From positions 1-41,767 of the forward strand of contig NZ_RAWB01000013.1 of NCBI RefSeq assembly GCF_003612055.1: 41,767 bases of DNA, read 5' to 3'. The notes under the pieces were generated by a model, which was given only the letters and a program-made list of their open reading frames with translations, did not search any database and had not been told where the DNA came from. A program made the translations under genes and the position numbers. Positions 1 to 6,934 of this stretch are shown one piece after another. The stretch is from Corallococcus llansteffanensis (lineage in GTDB: Bacteria; Myxococcota; Myxococcia; Myxococcales; Myxococcaceae). Position 1 is the first letter of the stretch. Every line of letters begins with the position of its first letter.

Positions 1-126
1 GGAGGGTACAGAGGGGCCGAGGAGGGCCGCTGACGGGGCCGCCCGAGCGATGCTCCCGGCCGGTGGACATGAAGTTGCCCCGGTTCCGCAGAGCGTTCCG
101 CGCTTTCGCCCTCAAGCGGCAGGCGT
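1..126. other. left-edge non-coding stretch
   Basis: No supportable gene is seen here. A short open stretch in frame 1 stops at about base 33 and could be the very end of a gene lying outside the window, but too little is present to identify it. The rest runs into the 3' end of the minus-strand SDR. Confidence 0.3.
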
Positions 127-876
127 TCAGACCATGCCTCCGTTGGCGCGAAGGACCTGGCCGTTGATCCACCCGCCCTCCGGGCCGGCGAGGAAGGCGA
201 CGGAAGCGGCGATGTCCTCCGGGGTGCCCAGCCGCTCCAGGGGGTTCAGCTTCGCCATGTGGTCCACCAGCTCCGGGGACTTGCCGTTCATGAAGAGCTC
301 GGTGGCGGTGGGGCCGGGCGCGACGCAGTTGACGGTGATGTTCCGGCCGCGCAGCTCCTTGGAGAGGATGGCGGTCATCGTCTCCACGGCGGCCTTGGTG
401 GCCGCGTAGACGCCGTACGTCTCCAGCTTCAGGCCCAGGACGCTGGTGGAGAAGTTGATGACGCGACCGCCGTCGCGCAGGCGTCGCGCGGCTTCACGCA
501 GGCCGTTGAAGGTGCCCTTGAGGTTGACCGCCACGTGCTGGTCGAACAGCGCGTCGTCGAAGTCCACGAAGCGAACCATCTTCGCGATGCCGGCGTTGTT
601 CACCAGCACGTCCACGCCGCCGAACGCCTGCTCCGCCGCGTCGAACATCCGGGGGAAGGCGGCGGGGTCGGCGACATCCGCCTGGACGCTCAGGGCCCGG
701 CCGCCCGCCGCTTCAATCCGGCGCACCACGGCCTCCGCCGCGTCGTGGCGGCCCGCGTAGTTGACGAGGACGCTGAAGCCGTCGCGCGCGAGCCGCTCCG
801 CCACCGCGGCGCCGATGCCGCGTGAGGCGCCCGTCACGAGGGCCGTCTTCTGCTGCTGGGTCTGGGGGTTCGTCAT
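127..876 (-). CDS. SDR family NAD(P)-dependent oxidoreductase
   Basis: Classical short-chain dehydrogenase/reductase of 249 aa, the normal length for the family. The N-terminal Rossmann motif TGASRGIG lies near residues 15-22, the NNAG motif near 92, the catalytic Tyr/Lys motif YAATK near 156, and a glycine-rich C-terminus (GGWINGQVLRANGG) is typical of FabG-like enzymes. It should reduce a carbonyl or oxidise an alcohol using NAD(P)H in the cytosol; the substrate cannot be read from sequence. The ATG is preceded by a strong Shine-Dalgarno (GGAGGAAG), which supports the start. It is divergent from the LysR gene beside it, the usual arrangement for a LysR regulator and its target, so control by that regulator is inferred. 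Confidence 0.92.
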   Translation of the reverse strand: MTNPQTQQQKTALVTGASRGIGAAVAERLARDGFSVLVNYAGRHDAAEAVVRRIEAAGGRALSVQADVADPAAFPRMFDAAEQAFGGVDVLVNNAGIAKMVRFVDFDDALFDQHVAVNLKGTFNGLREAARRLRDGGRVINFSTSVLGLKLETYGVYAATKAAVETMTAILSKELRGRNITVNCVAPGPTATELFMNGKSPELVDHMAKLNPLERLGTPEDIAASVAFLAGPEGGWINGQVLRANGGMV

Positions 877-948
877 GGTGTCTTCCTCCGGAGGTTCGCC
901 GTCGCCGTCGCTGGCGTCGGGTGAGGGGAAGATGGACCTTTCTTGCGT

Positions 949-961
949 GCGGATAATCCGC
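949..961. promoter_or_regulatory. palindrome in SDR/LysR divergent promoter region
   Basis: GCGGATAATCCGC has perfect 6-bp arms around one central base. It sits 32 bp upstream of the LysR gene start and 72 bp upstream of the SDR start. Its position in a divergent LysR/target intergenic region makes it a candidate operator; no binding is demonstrated. Confidence 0.35.
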
Positions 962-995
962 TTTGTTCCGGCATCACTGTTCGACAGGGCGGATG

Positions 996-1886
996 ATGGA
1001 CCGGTTTGATGCCATGAAGGCCTTCACCCGCATCGTGGAGCGCCGGAGCTTCACCCAGGCCGCGAAGGACCTGGGGCTGCCGCGCTCGTCGGTGACGGAC
1101 GCGGTGAAGCAGTTGGAGGAGCGGCTGGGCGTGCGCCTGCTCCAGCGCACCACGCGGCACGTGAGTCCCACGCTGGACGGCGAGGCGTACTACCAGCGCT
1201 GCCTGGCGCTGCTCGCGGACCTGGAGGAGGCGGACGCGGCGTTCACGGGGGCGCAGCCGAAGGGGCTCTTGCGCGTGGAGGTGCATGGAACCCTGGCGCG
1301 CCGGGTCGTGCTGCCCCGGCTGCCGGAGTTCCTGGAGCGCTACCCGGGCATCGAGCTCTACATGAGCGAAGGCGACCGCTTCGTGGACCTGGTGCGCGAG
1401 GGCGTCGACTGCGTGCTGCGCGCGGGCGAGCCGCGGGACAGCGACATGGTGGCCCGCCGGGTGGCGCTGCTGGAGGAGGCCACGTGCGCGTCGCCGGCCT
1501 ACCTGGCGCGGCACGGCGTGCCGGAGAGCATCGAGGCGCTCCAGCGCGGGCACCGCATGGTGGGCTTCCGCTCCTCCCTGACGGGAAGCCTGCTGCCGCT
1601 GGAGTTCACGGTGAACGGCGAGGTCCGCCACGTCGTACTGCCCACCACCCTGTCCGTGAACGGCGCGGACACCTTCGTCGCCGCCGCGCATCTGGGCCTG
1701 GGCCTCATCCAGGCGCCGCGCTACCGCCTGGAGGAGGACTTCGGGCGCGGCACGCTGGTGCCCGTGCTGCCCCAGTACCCGCCGACGCCCACGCCCGTGT
1801 CCCTGATGTACCCGCGCAACCGTCAGCTGTCCCCGCGCGTGAGGGTCTTCATCGACTGGCTGTCGCGGGGCTTCGCCGCGCCTTGA
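996..1886 (+). CDS. LysR family transcriptional regulator
   Basis: LysR-type regulator of about 296 aa. The N-terminal winged helix-turn-helix (AFTRIVERRSFTQAAKDLG, then VKQLEERLGVRLLQRTTR) is textbook, followed by a periplasmic-binding-protein-like effector domain. The subgroup is the one with the 'RTTRHVSPTLDGEAYYQRC' linker, common near dehydrogenases and reductases. ATG codons occur at 993 and 996, and the open frame also extends to a TTG at 963; 996 gives the normal MDRFDAMKAF beginning. The gene is divergent from the SDR at 127-876, which is its likely target. It ends in a hairpin shared with the convergent hydrolase gene. Confidence 0.9.
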   Translation: MDRFDAMKAFTRIVERRSFTQAAKDLGLPRSSVTDAVKQLEERLGVRLLQRTTRHVSPTLDGEAYYQRCLALLADLEEADAAFTGAQPKGLLRVEVHGTLARRVVLPRLPEFLERYPGIELYMSEGDRFVDLVREGVDCVLRAGEPRDSDMVARRVALLEEATCASPAYLARHGVPESIEALQRGHRMVGFRSSLTGSLLPLEFTVNGEVRHVVLPTTLSVNGADTFVAAAHLGLGLIQAPRYRLEEDFGRGTLVPVLPQYPPTPTPVSLMYPRNRQLSPRVRVFIDWLSRGFAAP

Positions 1887-1902
1887 GCCTCAGCGCAGCG
1901 GC

Positions 1903-1933
1903 GCCCATCCGCTTGAGACGGATGGGCCTTCTT
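1903..1933. terminator. bidirectional hairpin terminator between convergent genes
   Basis: GCCCATCCG and CGGATGGGC form a perfect 9-bp stem around a 7-nt loop, followed by CTTCTT. It lies between the stop of the LysR gene (1886) and the stop of the opposing hydrolase gene (1937), where a terminator serving both would be expected. The T-tract is poor, so strength is uncertain. Confidence 0.6.
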
Positions 1934-1936
1934 CGC

Positions 1937-2893
1937 CTACTTGGATTCGACCCGTCCGAGCGGGTGGGCTGCGCCAGTCAGCGCGTCTTGCGCTTCCTGC
2001 CAGGCGGAGTCTCCGGAGTAGAGCGCGGTGCGGAGATAGGCCCAGGTGAGACGCTGGACGGCAGCCACTCGCTCGGGGTTCTCATCCGTGGTCTCGGCGA
2101 CGTCGTATCCCGAGACCCCGCCCAGCCCGTGCCCTGCGTCGAACAGGGTGACCAGGGACTTGGGGCCTGGGGCGAGGAGGTATGGATCGGCGTGCCAGTC
2201 GGCGCCCGCGACCGTCAGGTGGGGAGAGTCATCCTTGTCGCCGGCGATCACGAGCGCGGGCGTCGTCATCGTGGAGAAGTCGATGGTCGAGAAGAAGGGG
2301 TAGTTCTCGGCTGCGAACCTGCTGAGGGCGTCGCCTCTGCCGGGCGCGGCGAGCAGCACGCCCGCCTTGATCCGGGGCTCGGCGAGGTTCACCGCCGTTC
2401 CGTCGTGGAGATCCTTGTGCCGCGTGCCAAGCAGCAAGCTCGCGGTGTGCCCGCCCAGCGAGTGCCCGATGACGGCCACCTTGCTTCGGTCCAGGCGCCC
2501 GGCGAGCCCAGCGACGGCGCGCTCGATCGCGTCGAGTTGGTCGAGGATGCGCTTCATGTCCCCGGCCCGCGCTCGCCAGTACAGCGGCGCATCGGGGTCA
2601 CCGGAGTCGAGGACGAGCGTCTTCGAGTCAAGATGGGTGGGCTGGATCACGACGAAGCCGTGTGCCGCCAGGAAGTGGGCGAGTGGGGCGTAGCCATTCA
2701 AGGAAGAGAGGTGGTTGGAGCGACCGTGGCCATGCGAGAGCAGGATGATGGGCAGCTCGCTTCCGGTCACGGGCGCGGAGACTCGCACCTGGAGCTCGAC
2801 GGCGCGGCCGGGAGCTGGCAGCACGACAGGGCTGACCGAGAGGACCGGCGTGGGTGCGCTGCGGGGGTGGGCTGCGGGAGTCGGTTTGTTCAT
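1937..2893 (-). CDS. alpha/beta hydrolase, chlorophyllase / PAF-acetylhydrolase-like
   Basis: Protein of 318 aa with an alpha/beta-hydrolase core. The strand and oxyanion segment LPIILLSHGHGRSN lies near 48-60, the nucleophile elbow GHSLGG has Ser about residue 145, a late acidic segment is VIAGDKDDS, and the likely catalytic His is in DAGHGLGG. This pattern matches the dienelactone/chlorophyllase/PAF-acetylhydrolase group of esterases; the natural substrate is unknown. The reading frame is open 55 codons further upstream, but the ATG at 2893 is preceded by AGGAAAT at proper spacing and the upstream part looks non-coding. It lies downstream of an SDR on the same strand with a 172-bp gap, so co-transcription is possible but not certain. 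Confidence 0.85.
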   Translation of the reverse strand: MNKPTPAAHPRSAPTPVLSVSPVVLPAPGRAVELQVRVSAPVTGSELPIILLSHGHGRSNHLSSLNGYAPLAHFLAAHGFVVIQPTHLDSKTLVLDSGDPDAPLYWRARAGDMKRILDQLDAIERAVAGLAGRLDRSKVAVIGHSLGGHTASLLLGTRHKDLHDGTAVNLAEPRIKAGVLLAAPGRGDALSRFAAENYPFFSTIDFSTMTTPALVIAGDKDDSPHLTVAGADWHADPYLLAPGPKSLVTLFDAGHGLGGVSGYDVAETTDENPERVAAVQRLTWAYLRTALYSGDSAWQEAQDALTGAAHPLGRVESK

Positions 2894-3065
2894 GAGATTG
2901 ATTTCCTTTCGTGGGCGCGGACCAGGATGCGCGGCGCGCTCTGTGATCACTTCGCGACGCGCGCAGCTGGCCGCGAAGTCCGTGGAGCCGTGGCTGAAGG
3001 CGAGGTGGATGGCGCCCTCCGATTCCGCTGCTCCACGCTTCAGGCTGTCTCGGTCCACCGCTGCC

Positions 3066-3848
3066 TCACCCCGGCTGCTTCTCCAGGTACTCCTGCACGC
3101 GCGCGAACACGTTCGGCTGTGTATAGACGTCCCCGCGGCCGCTCAGGGCTGCGTCGCACAGCACATGCGCGACCTCCTCCGCCGACTGCGTCGCGCCGCT
3201 GATGACGGCGAGGACCTCAGCGGGAAGCTTTCCGGCATCACCCCCGCGCTGACCCAGGGCGTTGTGGCCGAAGTCGGTCGCGATCCGGCCGGGGTAGACG
3301 ACGACCACGCGGAGCTGGGGATGTGAGCCCGCCAGCTCGATGCGGAACGCCTCCGAGAGCGACATCATCGCTGCTTTTGCCGCGGCGTAGGCAGCGCGCG
3401 GAGGGAGCGGGGTGCGGCCGAGGAGCGACGACACGTTCACGATCGCGCCCGTGCCGCGGGCCTGGAGGTGCGGCGTCACGACCTGCATGCCGTAGAGCAC
3501 CGACTTCAGGTTGTCGCGGATCATCGCGTCGACGTCGTCGTCGGTGATCTCGAGCAGGGGGCGGCCGATGCCTCGACCCACGTTGTTGATCCAGATGTCG
3601 ACGCGACCGAACTTCGCGACGGCCTCGTCGAAGATGCGCTGCACGTCGTCGCGCTTCGTCACGTCGGCGACGACGGCGTGGGCCCGGTTCCCACAGCGCC
3701 TGGCCACTTCGCCGAGGGGGCTGGCGCGGCGCGCGGCCAGCACGACCGATGCTCCACGTCGCGCGAGCTCCTCGGCGGCGGCGGCTCCGACACCCCCGCT
3801 CGCCCCGGTGACAACAACGACGTGGTCTGAAAAGTCTTGGTTGCTCAT
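3066..3848 (-). CDS. SDR family oxidoreductase
   Basis: Short-chain dehydrogenase of 260 aa. Visible motifs are TGASGGVG (Rossmann), the NNVG variant of NNAG, an Ser in NVSSLLG, and YAAAK as the catalytic Tyr/Lys pair. The C-terminus (GRGDVYTQPNVFARVQEYLEKQPG) resembles membrane-associated or broad-substrate SDRs rather than FabG. The ATG follows GGAGGTAACGC, a strong ribosome site. It is divergent from an AraC-type regulator; the intergenic region contains a perfect 10-bp inverted repeat, so AraC-type control of this gene and perhaps the downstream hydrolase is a reasonable inference. Confidence 0.9.
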   Translation of the reverse strand: MSNQDFSDHVVVVTGASGGVGAAAAEELARRGASVVLAARRASPLGEVARRCGNRAHAVVADVTKRDDVQRIFDEAVAKFGRVDIWINNVGRGIGRPLLEITDDDVDAMIRDNLKSVLYGMQVVTPHLQARGTGAIVNVSSLLGRTPLPPRAAYAAAKAAMMSLSEAFRIELAGSHPQLRVVVVYPGRIATDFGHNALGQRGGDAGKLPAEVLAVISGATQSAEEVAHVLCDAALSGRGDVYTQPNVFARVQEYLEKQPG

Positions 3849-3894
3849 GCGTTACCTCCACCCCTTTCGTACCTCCCGCCGCCGCCCTCCGATT

Positions 3895-3924
3895 GGAAGG
3901 ACCGGACATTTCATCGGTCCTTCC
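3895..3924. promoter_or_regulatory. perfect 10-bp inverted repeat, candidate operator
   Basis: GGAAGGACCG, a 10-nt spacer, then CGGTCCTTCC: a perfect inverted repeat whose arm centres are two helical turns apart. It lies in the 131-bp divergent promoter region between the SDR start (3848) and the AraC-type regulator start (3980). It could be the binding site for that regulator or a dimeric repressor. Confidence 0.5.
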
Positions 3925-3979
3925 GCGCCGGCTTGAACGGCCGAGGTGGACGCGTGAGAGTACGAGGGTGCCGCTCACG

Positions 3980-4819
3980 ATGGACCCTGCCGCCTTGACG
4001 TTCTCGCTTTCCCGCTTCGTCGAGGACGTTCGCGCTGTCGTGCCAGTCGCTGGACACGCACGTCACGAACGGCTGCCCGACGGAAGAACGACGCTTGTCT
4101 TTCGAGTGATCGAGGAGGGTCGGAAAGGGGATGTGTGCGTCGCGGGCCCGCGAACGCAGGCGCTGTTCAAGAACGCCCCCGGCATCGCGCGGGCGGTCAT
4201 CCTTCAGTTCAAGCCAGGCTGGTCGGTGCCGCTGCTGGGCGTGGCAGCGAACGCGCTGACGGACCGGATCGTCCCGTTGGAAGACCTCTGGGGCCGTTCG
4301 GGCGGCGACCTCTGCCTCAAACTCCTTGCGGCGCGAAGCCTGTCGGAGGTGCTTGACCGACTCTCCCACGCGATCGCCCTGCGGACCCATCAGACCTTCG
4401 AACCGGCCTCGGCACGGCTCGCTCGCCGCGCGGTTCGCTTGTTCGAAGGAGAAGAGGATCGGGTGGAGACCGTGGCGGAGCGGCTTGGAGTCACGGCGCG
4501 GCATCTTCGCCGCGCTTTCACGGAGAACGTCGGCATCGGGCCAAAGGATTTCGCGCGGACCGTTCGCCTGCAGCGTGCCGTGCGGATGGCGGCGACCTCG
4601 AAGGACTGGGGACGCATCGCAGCGGACGCGGGCTATTACGATCAGGCGCACCTCATTGCCGACTTCCGGGAGCTCGTCGGGCTCACACCGGGCGCCTTCC
4701 TGAAGCGCCCGGGGGATGGGGGCCCAGCCGAACGGTTTCACCGCGCCGGTGTCGAACAGGGGGATTCGAGACCGGAGGATGCGCAGCATGTCGCCGACCC
4801 CCACCCTTTCCCGCCGTGA
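3980..4819 (+). CDS. AraC family transcriptional regulator
   Basis: Regulator of about 279 aa with a C-terminal AraC/XylS double helix-turn-helix: VETVAERLGVTARHLRRAF for the first helix pair and WGRIAADAGYYDQAHLIADF with the FRELVGLTPGAF signature for the second. The N-terminal 150 residues resemble the sensor domain of AraC proteins that lack a cupin barrel (DUF6597-like); no ligand is evident. The open frame extends upstream to 3893, but ATG 3980 starts directly before the conserved part. The last 35 or so residues are not conserved-looking and overlap the start of the downstream FAD gene, suggesting coupled translation. Divergent from the SDR at 3066-3848. Confidence 0.85.
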   Translation: MDPAALTFSLSRFVEDVRAVVPVAGHARHERLPDGRTTLVFRVIEEGRKGDVCVAGPRTQALFKNAPGIARAVILQFKPGWSVPLLGVAANALTDRIVPLEDLWGRSGGDLCLKLLAARSLSEVLDRLSHAIALRTHQTFEPASARLARRAVRLFEGEEDRVETVAERLGVTARHLRRAFTENVGIGPKDFARTVRLQRAVRMAATSKDWGRIAADAGYYDQAHLIADFRELVGLTPGAFLKRPGDGGPAERFHRAGVEQGDSRPEDAQHVADPHPFPP

Positions 4820-5648
4820 AGTCCTTGCCGTCGCCTCCTCCGTCGGGCTCCTCGGGTGCGCGGCGCGATCCCACCTGAAACCCACGGCGCCGGCCAGGAG
4901 CGCGGTCGTGCTGGGGGCTGGACTCGCGGGTCTCGTCGCGGCGTTCGAGCTGATGAAGCGCGGCTTCGACGTCCACGTGCTCGAAGCGAACGCTCAGCCC
5001 GGAGGACGCATTCGAACGATCCGCGCTCCGTTTCCGGACGGGCTCTGCGTGGAGGCCGGAGCCACCCATGTGGTCGGTGCCCCCGACCTGCTGGCGCTGT
5101 TCTCCGAGCTGAACGTCGGCCTGTTCGAGCCGGCTCGGCGCGGGTGGCCGAAACGCGTGCTGTTCAAGCGCGGCCAGCGGTCAGTCGTCAACGCCGGTGA
5201 GGCCACTCCCGAGGAGGACCCGCCCCTTCGCGAAGACGAAGCCTCATGGGATTTCAACGGGATGCTCGCGAAGTACTTCGGCACGGTGAAAGACCACGAC
5301 CCTCGCAACCTCGACGGGTCTGGCCCCGAGTTCTCACGCCTCGATGGACTCACGGCCGAGCAGCTCTTGCTCGAACGGGGTGCCTCCGAAGGCTTCCGCC
5401 AGATGGTGGAGCTCTCTTTCTGCCCGAGCGGCAGCTTGAAGACGATGTCTGGGTTGGCCTTGATGCGCGAGGCGCTCAACATCCAGCTGGAGATTGGCTG
5501 GGGCAGCGCCAAAAGGGTGGTGGGAGGCGCGGACGACAACCCCAACATCCACTCCCGCTTCTCCCTCCTGCGCCGTTTCGGCTGGGGCCAGGGGCTGCGG
5601 CTATGGAAACGCTTCTGCGTGCACTACACGCCCGTGCATGGCAGTTAG
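4788..5648 (+). pseudogene. truncated Tat-type FAD amine oxidase fused to transposase tail
   Basis: The first 245 or so residues are a flavin amine oxidase: a twin-arginine-like lipoprotein signal (SRREVLAVASSVGLLGCA, lipobox LLGC), then the FAD dinucleotide fold VVLGAGLAGLVAAFELMKRG, ELEAN-type acidic end (HVLEANAQPGGRIRT), and the EAGATHVV segment. A full-length enzyme would be about 450-500 aa. After RVVGGADD, where a normal family member continues into the substrate domain, the frame turns into an IS630 transposase C-terminus and stops at TAG 5646. The catalytic C-terminal half and second FAD contact are missing, so it is most likely inactive. Start 4788 has GGAGG 9 nt upstream; it overlaps the AraC gene. 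Confidence 0.7.
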
Positions 5649-5690
5649 CCCAATCAGGCAGAGGTAGACGAGCTTCCCTTGGTGCCCGCT
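5535..5690 (+). mobile_element. IS630-family transposase C-terminal remnant
   Basis: The translated tail DNPNIHSRFSLLRRFG...LWKRFCVHYTPVHGS, then a TAG, then NQAEV reads as the IS630 DDE-transposase C-terminus (consensus DNLNTHSR...RFTVHYTPKHGSWLNQAEIE). The Trp codon of HGSWLNQAE has become TAG. Both the catalytic Asp (in DNxNxH) and Glu (in NQAE) positions can be recognised. Only about 50 codons remain; no 5' part or terminal inverted repeat was recognised. Confidence 0.65.
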
Positions 5691-5718
5691 TGGGCTATCC
5701 TCAGTCAACGGAGGTCCC

Positions 5719-6306
5719 ATGAAGTTTGCCTACACGCACGCCACTCCTGACCCGGGCTTTGTCGAAGCGGTCGCATTCGCCAACGAGCTCTCCTCCATGG
5801 AGGGCTTTTGGCAGGAGATCGCCGAGGCTGAACAGTTCACCTACACAACCGTCACGCCCGCCGCGATCGCGGAGCGGCTGCGCGCTTGCACCGACGTCGT
5901 CAACATCCTTCACATCAAGAAGAGGCCAATTACGACGGCGGTCACCGACCCAGGCATGCCCCTCACGATCTACGTCAACACCCGGCGTTTTCATAACCGC
6001 AGGGTTCGGGACAAGGTCAACACGCTGGTCCACGAGTTTGTCCATAATGTCGACTTCTTCCGGGATGGCGCGCAGTCAAAGCGCTGGAACTACACTCACT
6101 GGGTAAAGGACCATTCTGATCGGCCGAAGACGGCTCCCTACTGGATCGGTAACCTTGCTGAGCGTTGGTGGGAGTTGGCCAACCAGCACGTTCCTGAGGA
6201 CCAGCGCCGTGCGATCGTGAAGGCTAAGGGGGTGCCGGACTTCGCTGGGGCTGAGGACTTCGGGTGCGAGATCGCACACGTGCCGGAATCGGAGATCGAG
6301 CGCTGA
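5719..6306 (+). CDS. small putative zinc metalloprotease (HEFVH)
   Basis: Protein of 195 aa without signal peptide or membrane segment. It carries LVHEFVHNVDFF with the zincin-type HExxH at residues 105-109, preceded by a beta-strand-like segment (PLTIYVNTRRF), so it is likely a metal-dependent peptidase or an inactive relative. Its order of elements (N-terminal helix, GFW..I, FTYT, TIYVN, HExxH) resembles the 185-aa HEWMH protein at 9945-10502, suggesting a shared little-known family. The start is well supported by GGAGGT four nt before ATG, with a TATCCT -10-like box at 5696. It lies between two transposase remnants, so it may have arrived with mobile DNA. Function and substrate are unknown. 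Confidence 0.7.
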   Translation: MKFAYTHATPDPGFVEAVAFANELSSMEGFWQEIAEAEQFTYTTVTPAAIAERLRACTDVVNILHIKKRPITTAVTDPGMPLTIYVNTRRFHNRRVRDKVNTLVHEFVHNVDFFRDGAQSKRWNYTHWVKDHSDRPKTAPYWIGNLAERWWELANQHVPEDQRRAIVKAKGVPDFAGAEDFGCEIAHVPESEIER

Positions 6307-6307
6307 A

Positions 6308-6703
6308 AGGGGCGAACACCGCCCGCAGGAAGAGAGTGAGGACGTCGGAGAGCAGTCCCGCCTCCTCCAGCAGCATCCACCGCACCCGATGCGGAAAGGA
6401 CAGCGTCCACTGCCGCTAGGGCACGCGCGGCAGCACCTGCTCCACCAGGTGCACCGACGTCACCCGCGCCCGCTTCGCGTTACGGGAGGGGCACACCCCT
6501 CGTCACTTGCACGAGAAGGCGACGAGCAGTTCGTCCTTGCAACTCTCGCAGCGCACTCGCGCGAAGCCGTGTGCCAGCACTCCGCATTCCAGGTACCTGG
6601 CGAAGTCGCGCTCCACGTACTGGGGCAACTTCATCCAGTCCCTCACGCCTCGCGCATAGAGGGGCTCAGTGCGTCCCTGGCTTCGTCCCCAAAATGTCTT
6701 CAA
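6308..6703 (-). pseudogene. IS91-type (zinc-binding) transposase remnant
   Basis: On the minus strand, in one frame, one reads YVERDFARYLECGVLAHGF, ARVRCESCKDELLVAFSCK, TGA, RGVCPSRNAKRARVTSVHLV, EQVLPRVP, TAG, RQWTLSFPHRVRWMLL. This is the N-terminal zinc-binding domain and the beginning of the Y2 transposase domain of IS91/IS801-like elements (usual form AFSCKGRGVCPSC...HLV..VLPRVPYRQW). The stops at 6503-6505 and 6416-6418 replace Gly and Tyr codons, and a zinc Cys is changed to Ser-Arg. The C-terminal catalytic part is absent, so it is dead. Confidence 0.65.
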
Positions 6704-6774
6704 GATTGGCGGGGACTCCGGGTGACAGGTGGGACTGCCGAGAACTCACCCGTGGACTCGCAGTGCCTGGATTC

Positions 6775-6811
6775 ACTCACGATTCTTCGAAGATCGTGTG
6801 CCGTCGTGAGT
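6775..6811. repeat. nested alternative inverted repeats
   Basis: ACTCACGA (6775-6782) pairs perfectly with TCGTGAGT (6804-6811). The same CACGA can instead pair with TCGTG at 6794-6798 around the palindrome TCTTCGAAGA. The two hairpins are mutually exclusive. It lies just upstream of the tRNA-like 3' half and its terminator. Confidence 0.4.
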
Positions 6812-6829
6812 TTAGGGCACCCCTCGTCC

Positions 6830-6857
6830 ATGGGTTCAAGTCCCGTGCTCCTTGCCA
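6830..6857 (+). other. tRNA 3' half (T-arm, acceptor strand, CCA), 5' half not found
   Basis: ATGGG-TTCAAGT-CCCGT forms a canonical 5-bp T-stem with a TTCRANY loop, followed by seven acceptor bases GCTCCTT, a discriminator G and encoded CCA, all with exact tRNA spacing. No AAGGAGC-like 5' acceptor strand, D-arm or anticodon arm can be fitted in the preceding 100 bp, including Ser/Leu/Sec-type long-arm models. It looks like a tRNA gene end left behind or duplicated by recombination, as at element attachment sites. Confidence 0.4.
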
Positions 6858-6860
6858 CTG

Positions 6861-6898
6861 AAGGGCCCGGAACCGAAAGGTTCCGGCCTTTCGTTTTT
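6861..6898 (+). terminator. intrinsic terminator after the tRNA-like end
   Basis: CCGGAACC-GAAA-GGTTCCGG is a perfect 8-bp stem with a GAAA tetraloop, extended by AAGG/CCTT, and followed by TTTCGTTTTT. This is the cleanest rho-independent terminator in the window. It starts four bases after the CCA of the tRNA-like segment, the expected place for a tRNA transcript terminator. Confidence 0.8.
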
Positions 6899-6934
6899 CT
6901 GCGCCTGGGTTTCTCCTTCGGCGTGCTGCAGCCC

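Noticed and set aside
50-825. Plus-strand frames opposite the first SDR
   Set aside because: Antisense to a clear SDR with all motifs and a good ribosome site.
1484-3326. Overlapping plus-strand frames in the LysR/hydrolase region
   Set aside because: They are out-of-frame or antisense readings of the LysR and hydrolase genes.
6700-6857. Full tRNA-Ser/Leu/Sec or tmRNA ending at 6857
   Set aside because: No pairing partner for the acceptor strand and no anticodon arm could be fitted, even with a long variable arm; only the 3' half is supported.
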